NCBI GenBank assembly: GCA_031253835.1
Contig: JAIRVP010000035.1
Location: forward strand, 1-64,000
DNA: 64,000 nucleotides
Direction of reading: 5' to 3'
Source of the DNA: Burkholderia sp.
GTDB lineage: Bacteria > Pseudomonadota > Gammaproteobacteria > Burkholderiales > Burkholderiaceae
Below, one piece after another: positions 1-8,405 of this stretch; within the stretch, counting starts at the first letter, position 1; the number at the start of each line of letters is the position of its first letter. The notes under the pieces were generated by a model. It was not told where the DNA came from, searched no databases, and saw nothing but the letters and a program-made list of their open reading frames with translations. Position numbers and translations under genes: made by a program.

Positions 1-576
1 GCGATCAAGCGGATGCTCGTGCACGAGTCGGTGGCCGATCGCTTCACGGAACTGGTCGTCGAGAAGACGCGCGCATGGTCGTACGGCAATCCGTCCGATC
101 CGTCGGTCGACATGGGCACCGTGATCGACGAGGCGGCCGCGAAGTTCTGCGAGCAGCAGGTGAACGATGCGATTGCGCGCGGGGCGCGACTGCTGGTCGG
201 CAACGTGCGCAACGGCGCGCTGTATTCGCCGACGGTGATCGATCGCGTGACGCCCGACATGCCGCTCGTGAAATACGAGACGTTCGGCCCGGTGTCGCCG
301 ATCATGCGCTTCAGCGACATCGACGAAGCGATCCGGATGTCGAACAGCACCGACTACGCGCTGTCGTCGTCGGTGTGCACGAACCGCTTCGACAACATCA
401 CGCGCTTCATCACCGAGCTGGAAGTCGGCAGCGTGAACGTGCGCGAAGTGCCGGGCTATCGACTGGAACTGACGCCGTTCGGCGGCGTGAAGGATTCGGG
501 GCTCGGGTACAAGGAAGGCGTGCAGGAAGCGATGAAGAGCTTCACGAATACGAAGACGTATTCGCTGCCGTGGTAA
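1..576 (+). CDS. phnY: Aldehyde dehydrogenase, phosphonoacetaldehyde type, C-terminal part
   Basis: This reading frame is open from the first base of the window, so the N-terminal part lies outside. About 191 residues of an NAD(P)-dependent aldehyde dehydrogenase remain. The opening AIKRMLVHE matches the segment just after the family's catalytic Cys, so that Cys should lie directly upstream. The C-terminal motif PFGGVKDSGLGYKEG is the usual cofactor and oligomer-contact segment. The ending resembles PhnY, which oxidises phosphonoacetaldehyde to phosphonoacetate in 2-aminoethylphosphonate breakdown. That substrate is an inference from similarity; the superfamily assignment is secure. A hairpin terminator follows. 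Confidence 0.75.
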   Translation, partial: AIKRMLVHESVADRFTELVVEKTRAWSYGNPSDPSVDMGTVIDEAAAKFCEQQVNDAIARGARLLVGNVRNGALYSPTVIDRVTPDMPLVKYETFGPVSPIMRFSDIDEAIRMSNSTDYALSSSVCTNRFDNITRFITELEVGSVNVREVPGYRLELTPFGGVKDSGLGYKEGVQEAMKSFTNTKTYSLPW

Positions 577-589
577 GTCGCGTGTAAGG

Positions 590-621
590 CGCCCGTGCCG
601 GCTTCGCAGCCGGTGCGGGCG
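590..621 (+). terminator. Terminator after the aldehyde dehydrogenase
   Basis: Arms 590-603 and 608-621 form a 14-bp stem, including two G-U pairs, around a TCGC loop, followed by TTATT. It separates the dehydrogenase from the ABC transporter genes. Confidence 0.6.
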
Positions 622-659
622 TTATTCGATCGGCTCATATCGTTAGCCGATTTGCGTTT

Positions 660-687
660 TTGCCGCGCTCCGGCGCGTCGGTAGAAT
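660..687 (+). promoter_or_regulatory. Candidate sigma70 promoter for the amino acid ABC operon
   Basis: TTGCCG at 660-665 (4 of 6 matches to consensus) and TAGAAT at 682-687 (5 of 6) are 16 bp apart, about 70 bp upstream of the binding-protein start. This rests on sequence match only. Confidence 0.4.
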
Positions 688-756
688 TCGCGGACCTCTC
701 GAACGGCGCATGCATGCCGGCGGGATGATTCTCTCCAATCATTCGGGGTCCGCACC

Positions 757-1539
757 ATGAAATTCCTCCGCTCCATCCTGATCGTCGCGCTGTTGCAGGC
801 CACTGCGGCCACCAGTGCGCTGGCTGCCGACGACCTGTCGCAGATCAAGTCGGCCGGCGTGTTCCGGGTCGGCACCGAAGGCACGTACGCGCCGTTCACG
901 TATCACGACGAGACGGGCAAGCTGACGGGTTTCGACGTCGATATCGCCGCGGCGATCGCGCAGCGTCTCGGCGTGAAGCCGCAGTTCGTCGAAGGCAAGT
1001 GGGACGGCCTGATCGCGGGCCTCGACGTGAACCGCTACGACGCGGTCGTCAATGAAGTGTCGATCACCGACGCGCGCAGGGCGAAATACGATTTCTCGTC
1101 GCCGTACATCACGTCGCACGCGGTGCTGATCGTGCGGGCGGACAACACGACGATCCGCTCGTTCGACGACCTGAAGGGCAGGAAATCCGCGAACACGCTG
1201 ACGAGCAATTTCGGCAAGCTCGCGGCCGCGCACGGCGCCGACGTGGTGCCCGTGCAGGGCTTCAACGAATCGATCGACCTGCTGACGTCGGGGCGCGTCG
1301 ACGCGACGATCAACGATTCGCTGTCGTACCTCGATTTCCGCAAGCACAAGCCCGACGCGAAACTGAAGATCGCGGCAACCGACAAGACCGGCGCCGGCGA
1401 CGCATCCGGCGTGCTGTTGCGCAAGGGCAGCCCCGCGCTGGTGGCCGCGATCGACAAGGCGCTCGCGGACATCAAGGCGGACGGCACCTACGCGAAGATC
1501 TCGCAGAAGTACTTCGGCCGCGACGTGTCGCAGCCGTGA
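757..1539 (+). CDS. Polar amino acid (cystine-like) ABC transporter substrate-binding protein
   Basis: This 260-residue protein has a Sec signal peptide (charged start, hydrophobic core, ALA-A cleavage near residue 23), so it should be periplasmic. The mature part is a family 3 solute-binding protein. The signature GFDVDIAAAIAQRLG sits near residues 50-64, and the length is typical of glutamine, cystine and histidine binders. It is followed after 14 bp by a permease and then an ATPase, giving a complete importer. The exact ligand cannot be read from sequence; cystine or another polar amino acid is most likely. Confidence 0.85.
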   Translation: MKFLRSILIVALLQATAATSALAADDLSQIKSAGVFRVGTEGTYAPFTYHDETGKLTGFDVDIAAAIAQRLGVKPQFVEGKWDGLIAGLDVNRYDAVVNEVSITDARRAKYDFSSPYITSHAVLIVRADNTTIRSFDDLKGRKSANTLTSNFGKLAAAHGADVVPVQGFNESIDLLTSGRVDATINDSLSYLDFRKHKPDAKLKIAATDKTGAGDASGVLLRKGSPALVAAIDKALADIKADGTYAKISQKYFGRDVSQP

Positions 1540-1553
1540 CGCGAGGCTGAACG

Positions 1554-2234
1554 ATGCCGGCCTGGCTGCACCTGATGGCGGAATCGCTGCGCCCCCTGCT
1601 GTATGCGGGGCTCGTGTTCACGGTTCCGCTCACGCTCGCGTCGTTCGCGATCGGCCTGCTGCTCGCATTCGGCGCGGCGCTCACGCGGCTGTTCGGGCCG
1701 CGCTGGGCGCAGGCCGCCGTGCGCTTCTACATCTGGCTGTTCCGCGGCTCGCCGTTGCTCGTGCAGCTGTTCGTGATCTTCTACGGATTGCCGAACGTCG
1801 GCATCGTGCTCGACCCGCTGACGGCCGCCGTGATCGGCTTCTCGCTGAACGTCGGCGCGTACAACGCCGAGGTGATCCGCGGCGTGATCGAATCGATGCC
1901 GAAGGGCCAGTGGGAGGCCGCGTACTCGATGGCGATGACGCGCGCGCAGGCATTGCGCCGCGCGATCCTGCCGCAGGCCGCGCGCGTGGCGCTGCCCGCG
2001 CTGTCGAATTCGTTCATCTCGCTCGTGAAGGACACGTCGCTCGCGGCCGTGCTGACCGTACCCGAGATCTTCCAGGCCGCGCAGCGGATCGCGGCCGTGA
2101 CCTACGAGCCGCTGATCCTCTATACCGAAGCCGCGCTGATCTACCTGCTGTTCAGTTCGGTGCTGTCCACGCTGCAACGTCGACTCGAAGCCCGCTTCGG
2201 CCGGCATGCGCTGTTCCACGCGGAGTTGCGGTGA
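1554..2234 (+). CDS. Amino acid ABC transporter permease (HisM/GlnP family)
   Basis: This 226-residue inner-membrane protein has several hydrophobic segments. It carries the family motifs RGSPLLVQLF (residues 64-73) and GAYNAEVIRG (101-110), then the EAA loop (about 113-140) that docks on the ATPase. Only one permease is encoded, so the transporter should use a homodimeric channel. Its stop codon overlaps the GTG start of the ATPase gene, which suggests translational coupling. Confidence 0.88.
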   Translation: MPAWLHLMAESLRPLLYAGLVFTVPLTLASFAIGLLLAFGAALTRLFGPRWAQAAVRFYIWLFRGSPLLVQLFVIFYGLPNVGIVLDPLTAAVIGFSLNVGAYNAEVIRGVIESMPKGQWEAAYSMAMTRAQALRRAILPQAARVALPALSNSFISLVKDTSLAAVLTVPEIFQAAQRIAAVTYEPLILYTEAALIYLLFSSVLSTLQRRLEARFGRHALFHAELR

Positions 2235-2989
2235 TCCGTCTCGACCATCTCGACAAGTCGTTCGGCGCGCAGCGCGTACTGAGCGGAATCGACCTCGCGT
2301 TGCAGCCGGGCAGCGTGACCGCGCTGATCGGGCCGTCCGGCAGCGGCAAGAGCACGCTGCTGCGCTGCGTGAACCTGCTCGAAGTGCCGGAGGCGGGCAC
2401 GCTCGCGGTCGGCGATGAGCGCATCGACTTTGCGCCGGGGCGCCGGCCGTCGCGCGACGCGGTGTTCGCGGTGCGCAGGCAGACCGGCATGGTGTTCCAG
2501 AACTTCCAGTTGTTTCCGCACCTGAGCGTCGTGCAGAACGTGATGGAAGGGCTCGTGACCGTGCAGCGCTGGCCGCGCGAACGTGCGCGCCAGCGGGCGC
2601 TCGCGCTGCTCGACAAGGTCGGCATCGCGGACAAGGCCGACGCATGGCCCGCCACGCTGTCGGGCGGGCAGCAGCAGCGCGTCGCGATCGCACGGGCGCT
2701 CGCGCCGTCGCCGCAGGTGCTGCTGTGCGACGAGCCGACGTCGGCGCTCGATCCGGAGCTGTCCGTCGAAGTGGTCGAGGTGCTGCGTCAGCTCGCGCGC
2801 GAAGGCACGACGATGCTGATGGCCACGCACGACTTGCGCCTGGCTGCGTCGATCGCGCACGACGCGGTGTTCCTCGCGGACGGCCGCATCGTCGAAGCCG
2901 GTGCATCGCGCGACCTGTTCGGCCGGCCACGCGACCCGCGCACCGCGAAGTTCGTCGCGACGCTCGCGCAGGGCGTGCCGGCGTTCTGA
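2231..2989 (+). CDS. Amino acid ABC transporter ATP-binding protein
   Basis: This is a 252-residue ABC ATPase with Walker A GPSGSGKST (about 34-42), a Q-loop (FQNFQLF), the signature LSGGQQQR and Walker B VLLCDEP followed by the D-loop SALD. I chose the GTG at 2231 because it overlaps the permease stop as GTGA and immediately precedes the conserved IRLDHLDKSFG. It energises import for the two preceding genes. The family includes GlnQ, HisP and cystine ATPases. Confidence 0.88.
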   Translation: MIRLDHLDKSFGAQRVLSGIDLALQPGSVTALIGPSGSGKSTLLRCVNLLEVPEAGTLAVGDERIDFAPGRRPSRDAVFAVRRQTGMVFQNFQLFPHLSVVQNVMEGLVTVQRWPRERARQRALALLDKVGIADKADAWPATLSGGQQQRVAIARALAPSPQVLLCDEPTSALDPELSVEVVEVLRQLAREGTTMLMATHDLRLAASIAHDAVFLADGRIVEAGASRDLFGRPRDPRTAKFVATLAQGVPAF

Positions 2990-3013
2990 TACGAGAAGCG
3001 ATGCCGGCGGTGG

Positions 3014-3829
3014 TCAGTCCGGCACGTGCCCGTCCAGGACTGCAGCGACGATCGCCTCCGGCGCATCTTCCTGGACCAGGTGCCCCGCGCGCGGCACCCG
3101 GATCAGCGTGCCGTTCGCGATGCGATCGGCAAGCGCCTGCCCCTGTTCGAGCGGAATCCACGCGTCGTCCTCGCCCCACACGATGCGCACCGGAAAATCC
3201 GGCGGCGCGTAACGCGCCTCGGCTTCCTCGATGTAGCGCTGGCGCATCTGCGCGATCTGGCGATAGAACGCGGCCTGGCCGGCCGGCGTGAGCCACGGCG
3301 CACGGTAGATCGACAGCGCTTCGTCGCTCAGCGGCCGCGCCACCGCATTGCCGAGATAGGCCGACAGGAGCGCGTGATGCGCATACGCGGGCAAGCCGGT
3401 GAACGCGGCTTCGTGCTGCGCGACATGGCGCACGAACGGCGATCCTTGCGGCGCGATCGCGACGGGGTTCACGAGCGTGAGATCCGCGTACGCGATGCCG
3501 TCGAGAAAGTGCGCGCGCAGCACGGTGGCGCCGCCGTAGTCGTGCGCGAGCACGCGTGGCCGCGAAATTCCCCATTCATTGAGCATCGCGCCGAACAGCA
3601 CGTTCTGGCGGCCGAGCGACACGTCCGCGTCCGGCATGTCGGACTGGCCGTAGCCGAGCAGGTCGTAGACATACACGCGATGACGCCGCGCGAGCCACGG
3701 TGCGATCCGGCGCCACACCTGCGACGAAAACGGCGTGCCGTGCACGAGCACGAGCGGCGGGCCTTCGCCGAGCATGCCCCATGCAATCCGGTGGCCTTCG
3801 AAATTGAAGCGATTCGCGAGTTCGAGCAT
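3014..3829 (-). CDS. Alpha/beta hydrolase with predicted Asp nucleophile
   Basis: This 271-residue cytosolic alpha/beta-hydrolase has the oxyanion motif HGTPFSS (about 30-36) and a nucleophile elbow AHDYGG with Asp97 where esterases have Ser. An acidic member lies in VWGEDDAW and the catalytic His in PRAGHLV. HD-[WYR]-G elbows are typical of haloalkane or haloacetate dehalogenases and epoxide hydrolases, so hydrolysis through an alkyl-enzyme ester is expected. The substrate is unknown. The gene is divergent from a CGNR regulator, and a perfect inverted repeat lies between them, so control by that regulator is likely. Confidence 0.75.
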   Translation of the reverse strand: MLELANRFNFEGHRIAWGMLGEGPPLVLVHGTPFSSQVWRRIAPWLARRHRVYVYDLLGYGQSDMPDADVSLGRQNVLFGAMLNEWGISRPRVLAHDYGGATVLRAHFLDGIAYADLTLVNPVAIAPQGSPFVRHVAQHEAAFTGLPAYAHHALLSAYLGNAVARPLSDEALSIYRAPWLTPAGQAAFYRQIAQMRQRYIEEAEARYAPPDFPVRIVWGEDDAWIPLEQGQALADRIANGTLIRVPRAGHLVQEDAPEAIVAAVLDGHVPD

Positions 3830-3843
3830 CGGCTTCTCCGTGC

Positions 3844-3870
3844 TAACCTGTTTTGGTTGTTAACAGGTTA
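3844..3870. promoter_or_regulatory. Perfect 9-bp inverted repeat, candidate CGNR operator
   Basis: TAACCTGTT (3844-3852) and AACAGGTTA (3862-3870) are exact reverse complements with a 9-bp AT-rich spacer. They lie in the 81-bp gap between the divergent hydrolase and CGNR genes. The position and symmetry fit a dimeric repressor site controlling both genes. The binding protein is inferred, not shown. Confidence 0.6.
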
Positions 3871-3910
3871 CGCCGGATTCTCCGGATGTGAAACCGATAG
3901 GTGAAAATAA

Positions 3911-4525
3911 ATGGTTACTCGATTTGAGCCGGCGCAATTCGCGCACGCATGGAGCGCGGCCGATTTCGTCGGCGGCCATCCGGCGCTCGACTTCCTCAAC
4001 ACGGTGGCCGACACGGGCAAGACGCGCGACGAGGACAAGCTCGTCGACTGGCCTGCCGTGCGCGCGTGGGCGGAGCGAGCGGGGCTGCTGGCGCCGGCCG
4101 ATCTGGCGCGGCTGCTGCGTCATCCGCGGCAGGACGGGCCTGACGAACTGGCTGCGCTGCGCCGCTTTCGCGACGATGCGTATGCCGCGATCGCGCACCT
4201 GACGGCCGAAGGCGGCGGCGGTGCCGGTGCGCGCGCGGCGGACCGGCTCGCGGTGGCGATCCGTGAAGCGATCGGGCGCAGCGCGTTCGACGCGGTCGAC
4301 GGCCGCTTCGCATGGCGGCCCGACGCGCGCGCCGCGTCTCGCTGGATCGATGCGGCCGCGCTCGGCTTCGAGCAGTTGCTGCGCAGCGACGATTTCGCGC
4401 GGGTGCGTCAGTGCGGCCGGTGTACGTGGTTCTTCGTCGATCGCGGCCGTGGCGTCGGGCGCCGCTGGTGCGACATGCGCACGTGCGGGAACCGCGCGAA
4501 GGTCGAGGCGTTCAGGGAGCGGTGA
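3911..4525 (+). CDS. CGNR zinc finger (ABATE domain) probable transcriptional regulator
   Basis: This is a 204-residue protein. The N-terminal ABATE-type domain contains the typical GGHPALDFLNTVAD segment (about 22-35). The C-terminal CGNR zinc finger has ligands Cys168, Cys171, Cys187 and Cys192, the last being in TCGNR. Family members are presumed stress or metabolite-responsive DNA-binding proteins. It is transcribed away from the alpha/beta hydrolase, with a palindrome between them, so it probably controls itself and that gene. The inducer is not evident. Confidence 0.8.
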   Translation: MVTRFEPAQFAHAWSAADFVGGHPALDFLNTVADTGKTRDEDKLVDWPAVRAWAERAGLLAPADLARLLRHPRQDGPDELAALRRFRDDAYAAIAHLTAEGGGGAGARAADRLAVAIREAIGRSAFDAVDGRFAWRPDARAASRWIDAAALGFEQLLRSDDFARVRQCGRCTWFFVDRGRGVGRRWCDMRTCGNRAKVEAFRER

Positions 4526-4561
4526 CATGCGCGGCGCGACGGATGCCGCGCCGCGCACGGG

Positions 4562-5488
4562 TCACTGGGCGGCTTCGTGCGACCGATGTTCGGGCCACAG
4601 CGTCGCGGCGATGAACAGCCCGGCGGCGAGAAACGGCGCACCGATCGCGAACAGGATCACCGTGAGGCCCCAGCGATCCCAGAAGCGGTCGACGATCGCG
4701 CGCTCGGGGGTGACGGGGTCGTACAGCACGTTGACCGCGTCGCCTTCGTGCAGGCCCGGATGCGACGACGCCGAACCTTGCGCGAACGTGATCAGCCGCC
4801 CGCTGTCGGTCGTGAACGCGACGATCGCCGAATACAGCGACGTGCGCGGCCGCGACGATTTTCCGTTCTTCGCGATCTCGACGACATGGCCGGTCGAGCG
4901 CGCATAGTGATGGACGATCTGCCACTGGCGCAGGCCGGTCGCGCCGGCGCCGGCGAGGAAGCCCGTGCCGATCGCGATCGGAATCAGCACGATCGCGATG
5001 TCCCAGCGGCGCCGCGTCTCCTTGCGTGCGGCGCGGGCCGGCGGCGGCTCGGATTGCCGGCGGCGACGCTCGCCGGCGATCAGCAGGCCGCCGATCGCGA
5101 ACGACGCGACGGCGAGCAGCGCCGGCACGACCACCGGAAACCAGCGTTGCGCGAAATCGTCGATCAGGGCGGGGCGATCAGGGTGGTCGGGGTCGAGCAG
5201 CACGTCGACGTTCTCGCCGATGTCGTACGCGGGGACGGTCGATGCGGTATTGCCGGCAACTTCGCGGCGCAGGCCGTCGTTCGACAGGTACGCGACGATC
5301 GGCCGGTACGCGCGCATCGCGTCGCTGTCCTGCACGATGCGTACGACCGTGCCCGGCGCACGGACCAGGTGGCCGGTCTCGCTGCCGGCCGTGACGGCGA
5401 GCACGCCGGCCAGCACGAGCAGCACGACGCCGAGCGCCAGTGCGACGAGCGCGTCCTTACCGGGCATGACCCGATCCGGTTCGTGCAT
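4562..5488 (-). CDS. DUF3592 domain membrane protein
   Basis: This protein of about 308 residues contains two DUF3592-like units, each with transmembrane helices and a beta-rich extracytoplasmic part. Segments such as YDIGENVDVLLDPDHPD and GLHEGDAVNVLYDPVTPE show the repeated 'G-V-LYDP' pattern. Hydrophobic helices lie near the N-terminus, in the middle and at the C-terminus. The frame can be extended to an ATG at 5611, which has a GAGAGA-like ribosome site, but the extra residues look non-native. An ATG at 5467 is also possible. The function of the family is unknown, and the gene stands alone. Confidence 0.7.
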   Translation of the reverse strand: MHEPDRVMPGKDALVALALGVVLLVLAGVLAVTAGSETGHLVRAPGTVVRIVQDSDAMRAYRPIVAYLSNDGLRREVAGNTASTVPAYDIGENVDVLLDPDHPDRPALIDDFAQRWFPVVVPALLAVASFAIGGLLIAGERRRRQSEPPPARAARKETRRRWDIAIVLIPIAIGTGFLAGAGATGLRQWQIVHHYARSTGHVVEIAKNGKSSRPRTSLYSAIVAFTTDSGRLITFAQGSASSHPGLHEGDAVNVLYDPVTPERAIVDRFWDRWGLTVILFAIGAPFLAAGLFIAATLWPEHRSHEAAQ

Positions 5489-5798
5489 CGCGCGGCGGAT
5501 TCGGGTGTGATCGGGTGAGCGGCTCGTCCCGACGGACAAGCCGATATCGGCGCAACCAGGCCCTCTGAATGGTCGCGTCTCGTTCACATGCTTCCATGTT
5601 TGACGTCCCATGTTCTCTCAGTGCCGACGGGGTGGCGATGATCGCCGTACGTCGGTCGTGTGATATTTGTCGGACGATTCTAGCGGAAACGATGCGCAAG
5701 AGGCGTGCGGTTGCGTACCGCGAACGATGCGCGCCGTGAATTCGGCGGCGGAAAAGGAAAAGGCCGGTTAGCTTGCGCTAACCGGCCTTTGAAATTCC
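5489..5798. other. Intergenic region between DUF3592 gene and tRNA-Lys
   Basis: About 310 bp hold the upstream region of the DUF3592 gene and, at the right end, the tRNA-Lys terminator. The open frame running into this stretch from 4562 has no homology that I recognise beyond residue 42. I see no other gene. Confidence 0.6.
5759..5790 (-). terminator. Terminator of tRNA-Lys
   Basis: Perfect 14-bp arms at 5759-5772 and 5777-5790 enclose a TTGC loop. On the minus strand the stem follows the tRNA 3' end by about 8 bp and leads into TCCTTTTCC. Confidence 0.8.
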
Positions 5799-5874
5799 TG
5801 GTGGGGCGTGAGTGACTCGAACACTCGACCTACGGATTAAGAGTCCGCTGCTCTACCAACTGAGCTAACGCCCC
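5799..5874 (-). tRNA. tRNA-Lys (anticodon CTT)
   Basis: The minus strand folds into a complete 76-nt cloverleaf. It has a 7-bp acceptor stem (GGGGCGT with ACGCCCC), a D-arm AGCTCAGTTGGTAGAGC, an anticodon stem GCGGA/TCCGT with loop CTCTTAA, a T-arm with TTCGAGT, and an encoded CCA end. The CTT anticodon reads AAG lysine codons. It is transcribed alone and ends at a strong hairpin. Confidence 0.97.
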
Positions 5875-6064
5875 CAACAGAAGAAAGATTATGCGTGAGT
5901 ATTTCGGGCTTGGCAAGACCTTTCTGCAAATTTCCTGAAAATATTTCGTCACGCCAACGGCGGCTGTCGGCACGGTAACGAGCGATCGCAGTTTGCGCGG
6001 TCCCGGTATGATGACGCCACACGTGTTGCGCGGCGGTCGCGCAACGCTTTCTGGACATTCGAAG

Positions 6065-6469
6065 ATGGACGAAAACGCAGTCCGCGAATTGCTGGATCGC
6101 CTGCTGGCCCCGTGGGTCCGCTCGCTGGGTCTGGTCCCCGTGTCGATCGGCGACGACAGCGTCACGCTGCGCCTGCCGTTTTCCGGCGAATTCCGCCATT
6201 CGGGCGGCATCATCTGCGGCCAGGTGTTCACGGCGGCCGCCGACACCGCGATGGTGGTCGCGATCTCGTCCGCGCTCGGCGAGTTCCGGCCGATGACGAC
6301 GGTATCGCTGAACACGAACTTCATGCGTCCCGTGCGCAAGGGCGACGTGCTCGTCACCGCGCGCGTGCTGCGGATGGGCCGCAACCTCGTGTTCGGCGAA
6401 GTCGAGCTGTTCGACGAGGACGGCAAGATGGCCGTCCACGCGACGTCGACCTACGCGCTCGTCGGCTGA
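6065..6469 (+). CDS. PaaI-family hotdog thioesterase
   Basis: This 134-residue hotdog-fold protein has the PaaI/YigI-type core HSGGIICGQVFTAAADTAMVV (about 48-68) and the strand TTVSLNTNFMRPVRKGDV. These proteins hydrolyse acyl-CoA thioesters as cytosolic homotetramers. The ATG at 6065 begins MDENAVREL and gives family length; upstream in-frame starts would add unrelated residues. A patatin-like gene starts 8 bp after the stop, so the two are probably co-transcribed. Confidence 0.8.
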   Translation: MDENAVRELLDRLLAPWVRSLGLVPVSIGDDSVTLRLPFSGEFRHSGGIICGQVFTAAADTAMVVAISSALGEFRPMTTVSLNTNFMRPVRKGDVLVTARVLRMGRNLVFGEVELFDEDGKMAVHATSTYALVG

Positions 6470-6477
6470 GCGGCGCG

Positions 6478-7344
6478 ATGTTCGACCAGATCGTCTTTGC
6501 GGGCGGCGGCAATCGCTGCTGGTGGCAGGCCGGCTTCTGGGATGTCGCGCGGCCGGCGCTCGACCTGCGCCCGCGCGTGATCACCGGCATCTCGGCCGGC
6601 GCGGCGACCGCATGCATGCTGTATACGCGCGATGCCGCGTGGGTGATGCGCTATTACGAAGAGGCGCTGCGCCACAACCGGAAGAACGCGTACTGGGGCA
6701 ACCTGTTCGGGCGCGAGCCCGTGTTTCCGCATTACCGGATCTATCGCCAGGCATTGCTCGACATCTACGGCGAGCCGTTCGCGAAGCTGGCCGACGCGCC
6801 GGAGATCCGCATCGGCGTGTCGCACGTGCCGCGCTGGCTCGGCGCGCGCAGCGCGGTCGCAGCCGGGCTCGTCGCGTACAACATCGAGAAATACGTGCGC
6901 AAGACGCTGCACCCGACGCTCGGGCGCACGCTCGGCTTTCGGCCCGAATTCGTGCGCGCGCAGGCCTGCACGCAAGTCGACGAGCTCGCCGACCTGATCC
7001 TGCAGTCGTCCTGCACGCCGCCGTTCACGCCGGTATTGCGCCGCGGCGGCCGGCCCGTGCTCGACGGCGGGATGGTCGACAACGTGCCGGTCGACGCGCT
7101 CGACCCGTCGCCGGGCGACGTGCTGGTGCTCGTCACGCGGCTGTATCCGCGCCCGCAGATGTTTACGGTCGCGCATGGCGACCAGCGGCGGCTGTACGTG
7201 CAGCCGTCGAGCAAGGTGCCGATTTCGAGCTGGGATTACACGAGCCCGCAGCAGATGCGGCATGCGTACGATCTCGGGCGGCGCGACGGCGAGCATTTCC
7301 TCACGCGCGTCGGCGCGATGACGGGCGGCCGCGTGGCCGCCTGA
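6478..7344 (+). CDS. Patatin-like phospholipase family protein
   Basis: This 288-residue protein has the patatin catalytic dyad architecture: an oxyanion loop AGGGNR (about 8-13), the nucleophile elbow GISAG with Ser39, and a DGG motif in VLDGGMVDNVPVDAL. No signal peptide is seen, so it is probably cytosolic or membrane-associated and acts on lipid acyl esters. Its close spacing after a thioesterase suggests a joint role in acyl turnover. The substrate is unknown. Confidence 0.82.
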   Translation: MFDQIVFAGGGNRCWWQAGFWDVARPALDLRPRVITGISAGAATACMLYTRDAAWVMRYYEEALRHNRKNAYWGNLFGREPVFPHYRIYRQALLDIYGEPFAKLADAPEIRIGVSHVPRWLGARSAVAAGLVAYNIEKYVRKTLHPTLGRTLGFRPEFVRAQACTQVDELADLILQSSCTPPFTPVLRRGGRPVLDGGMVDNVPVDALDPSPGDVLVLVTRLYPRPQMFTVAHGDQRRLYVQPSSKVPISSWDYTSPQQMRHAYDLGRRDGEHFLTRVGAMTGGRVAA

Positions 7345-7391
7345 CGATCGGGAGGGGGGAAGCGGGGCCGCGCGACGCGCAGCCCGTGCGA

Positions 7392-8405
7392 TCAGCGCTT
7401 GCGGATCGGCGTCAGCGCTTCCGGGTTGGCGACGCTCGACATGTCGCCGTCGTCGAATGCGAGGATGTTGCGGAACGCCGCGCTGAAATACAGCTCGTAG
7501 CTTTCGCGTTCGACGTAGCCGATGTGCGGCGTGCAGATCACGTTTTCCATCCGCAGCAGGCTGTAGCCCTGCAGGATCGGCTCGCTTTCGAACACGTCGA
7601 TCGCGACCATCCCCGGACGGTTGTGCGACAGCGCGTTGACGAGCGCGTTTTCCTCGAGCAGCTCGGCGCGGCTCGTGTTGACGAGCAGCGACGTCGGCTT
7701 CATCCGCATCAGGTCTTCCTGCTTCACGATCCCGCGCGTGTCGTCGTGCATGCGCAGGTGCAGCGACAGCACGTCGCTCTGCTCGAACAGCGCTTCGCGA
7801 CTCTCGGCCGCCGTGTAGCCGTCGGCGCGCGCGGCCTCGAGCGAGTGCTCGCGGCCCCAGATCAGCACGTTCATCCCGAAGGCCTTGCCGTAGCCGGCGA
7901 CGAGCCGGCCGATCTTGCCGTAGCCCCAGATGCCGAGCGTCTGGCCGCGCAGCACCTGGCCGAGACCGAAGTTCGGCGGCAGTGCCGACGTCTTCAGGCC
8001 CGACTGCTGCCAGGCGCCCTGCTTCAGGTTCGCGACGTATTGCGGGATGCGGCGCTGGGCCGCCATCACGAGCGCCCACGTCAGTTCGGCGGGCGCGACC
8101 GGCGAACCGGTGCCTTCGAGCACCGCGATGCCGCGGTCGGTACAGGCTTCGAGATCGATGTGGCTCGATACGCGGCCGGTCTGGCTGATCATGCGCAGGT
8201 TCGGCAGCTTGGCGAGCAGTTGCGACGAAATCGGGGTCCGTTCACGAATCAGCACGAGCGCCTCGACTTCCGCCAGGCGGCTTGCGAGCTGTCCCAGGCC
8301 GCGCACCGTATTGTTGAAGACCTTCACGTCGTGGCCGGCAAGCATCTCGAAGCAGTTCAGCTTGCGGACGGCGTCCTGGTAGTCGTCGAGGATGGCAATT
8401 TTCAT
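7392..8405 (-). CDS. D-2-hydroxyacid dehydrogenase family protein
   Basis: This 337-residue NAD(P)-dependent oxidoreductase is related to SerA and glyoxylate reductases. The Rossmann motif GIWGYGKIG is present. The catalytic Arg lies in NTSRAEL, Glu in FESEP, and His in CTPHIGY. The ATG at 8405 starts MKIAILDDYQ, the normal family start; a longer frame upstream is rejected. It diverges from a LysR regulator across 426 bp, so control by that regulator is plausible. The substrate cannot be assigned. Confidence 0.85.
   Translation of the reverse strand: MKIAILDDYQDAVRKLNCFEMLAGHDVKVFNNTVRGLGQLASRLAEVEALVLIRERTPISSQLLAKLPNLRMISQTGRVSSHIDLEACTDRGIAVLEGTGSPVAPAELTWALVMAAQRRIPQYVANLKQGAWQQSGLKTSALPPNFGLGQVLRGQTLGIWGYGKIGRLVAGYGKAFGMNVLIWGREHSLEAARADGYTAAESREALFEQSDVLSLHLRMHDDTRGIVKQEDLMRMKPTSLLVNTSRAELLEENALVNALSHNRPGMVAIDVFESEPILQGYSLLRMENVICTPHIGYVERESYELYFSAAFRNILAFDDGDMSSVANPEALTPIRKR

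Noticed and set aside
1488..3575. Antisense frame of 695 codons across the ABC transporter
   Set aside because: It is Arg/Ala-rich shadow translation opposite three genes with intact motifs.
5489..5611. N-terminal extension of the DUF3592 protein to ATG 5611
   Set aside because: A GAGAGA-like site favours it, but the 41 extra residues look like no signal or domain. I kept the shorter start with doubt.
5799..5874. tRNA-Lys as an integration site
   Set aside because: No integrase, direct repeat or composition shift lies on either side.
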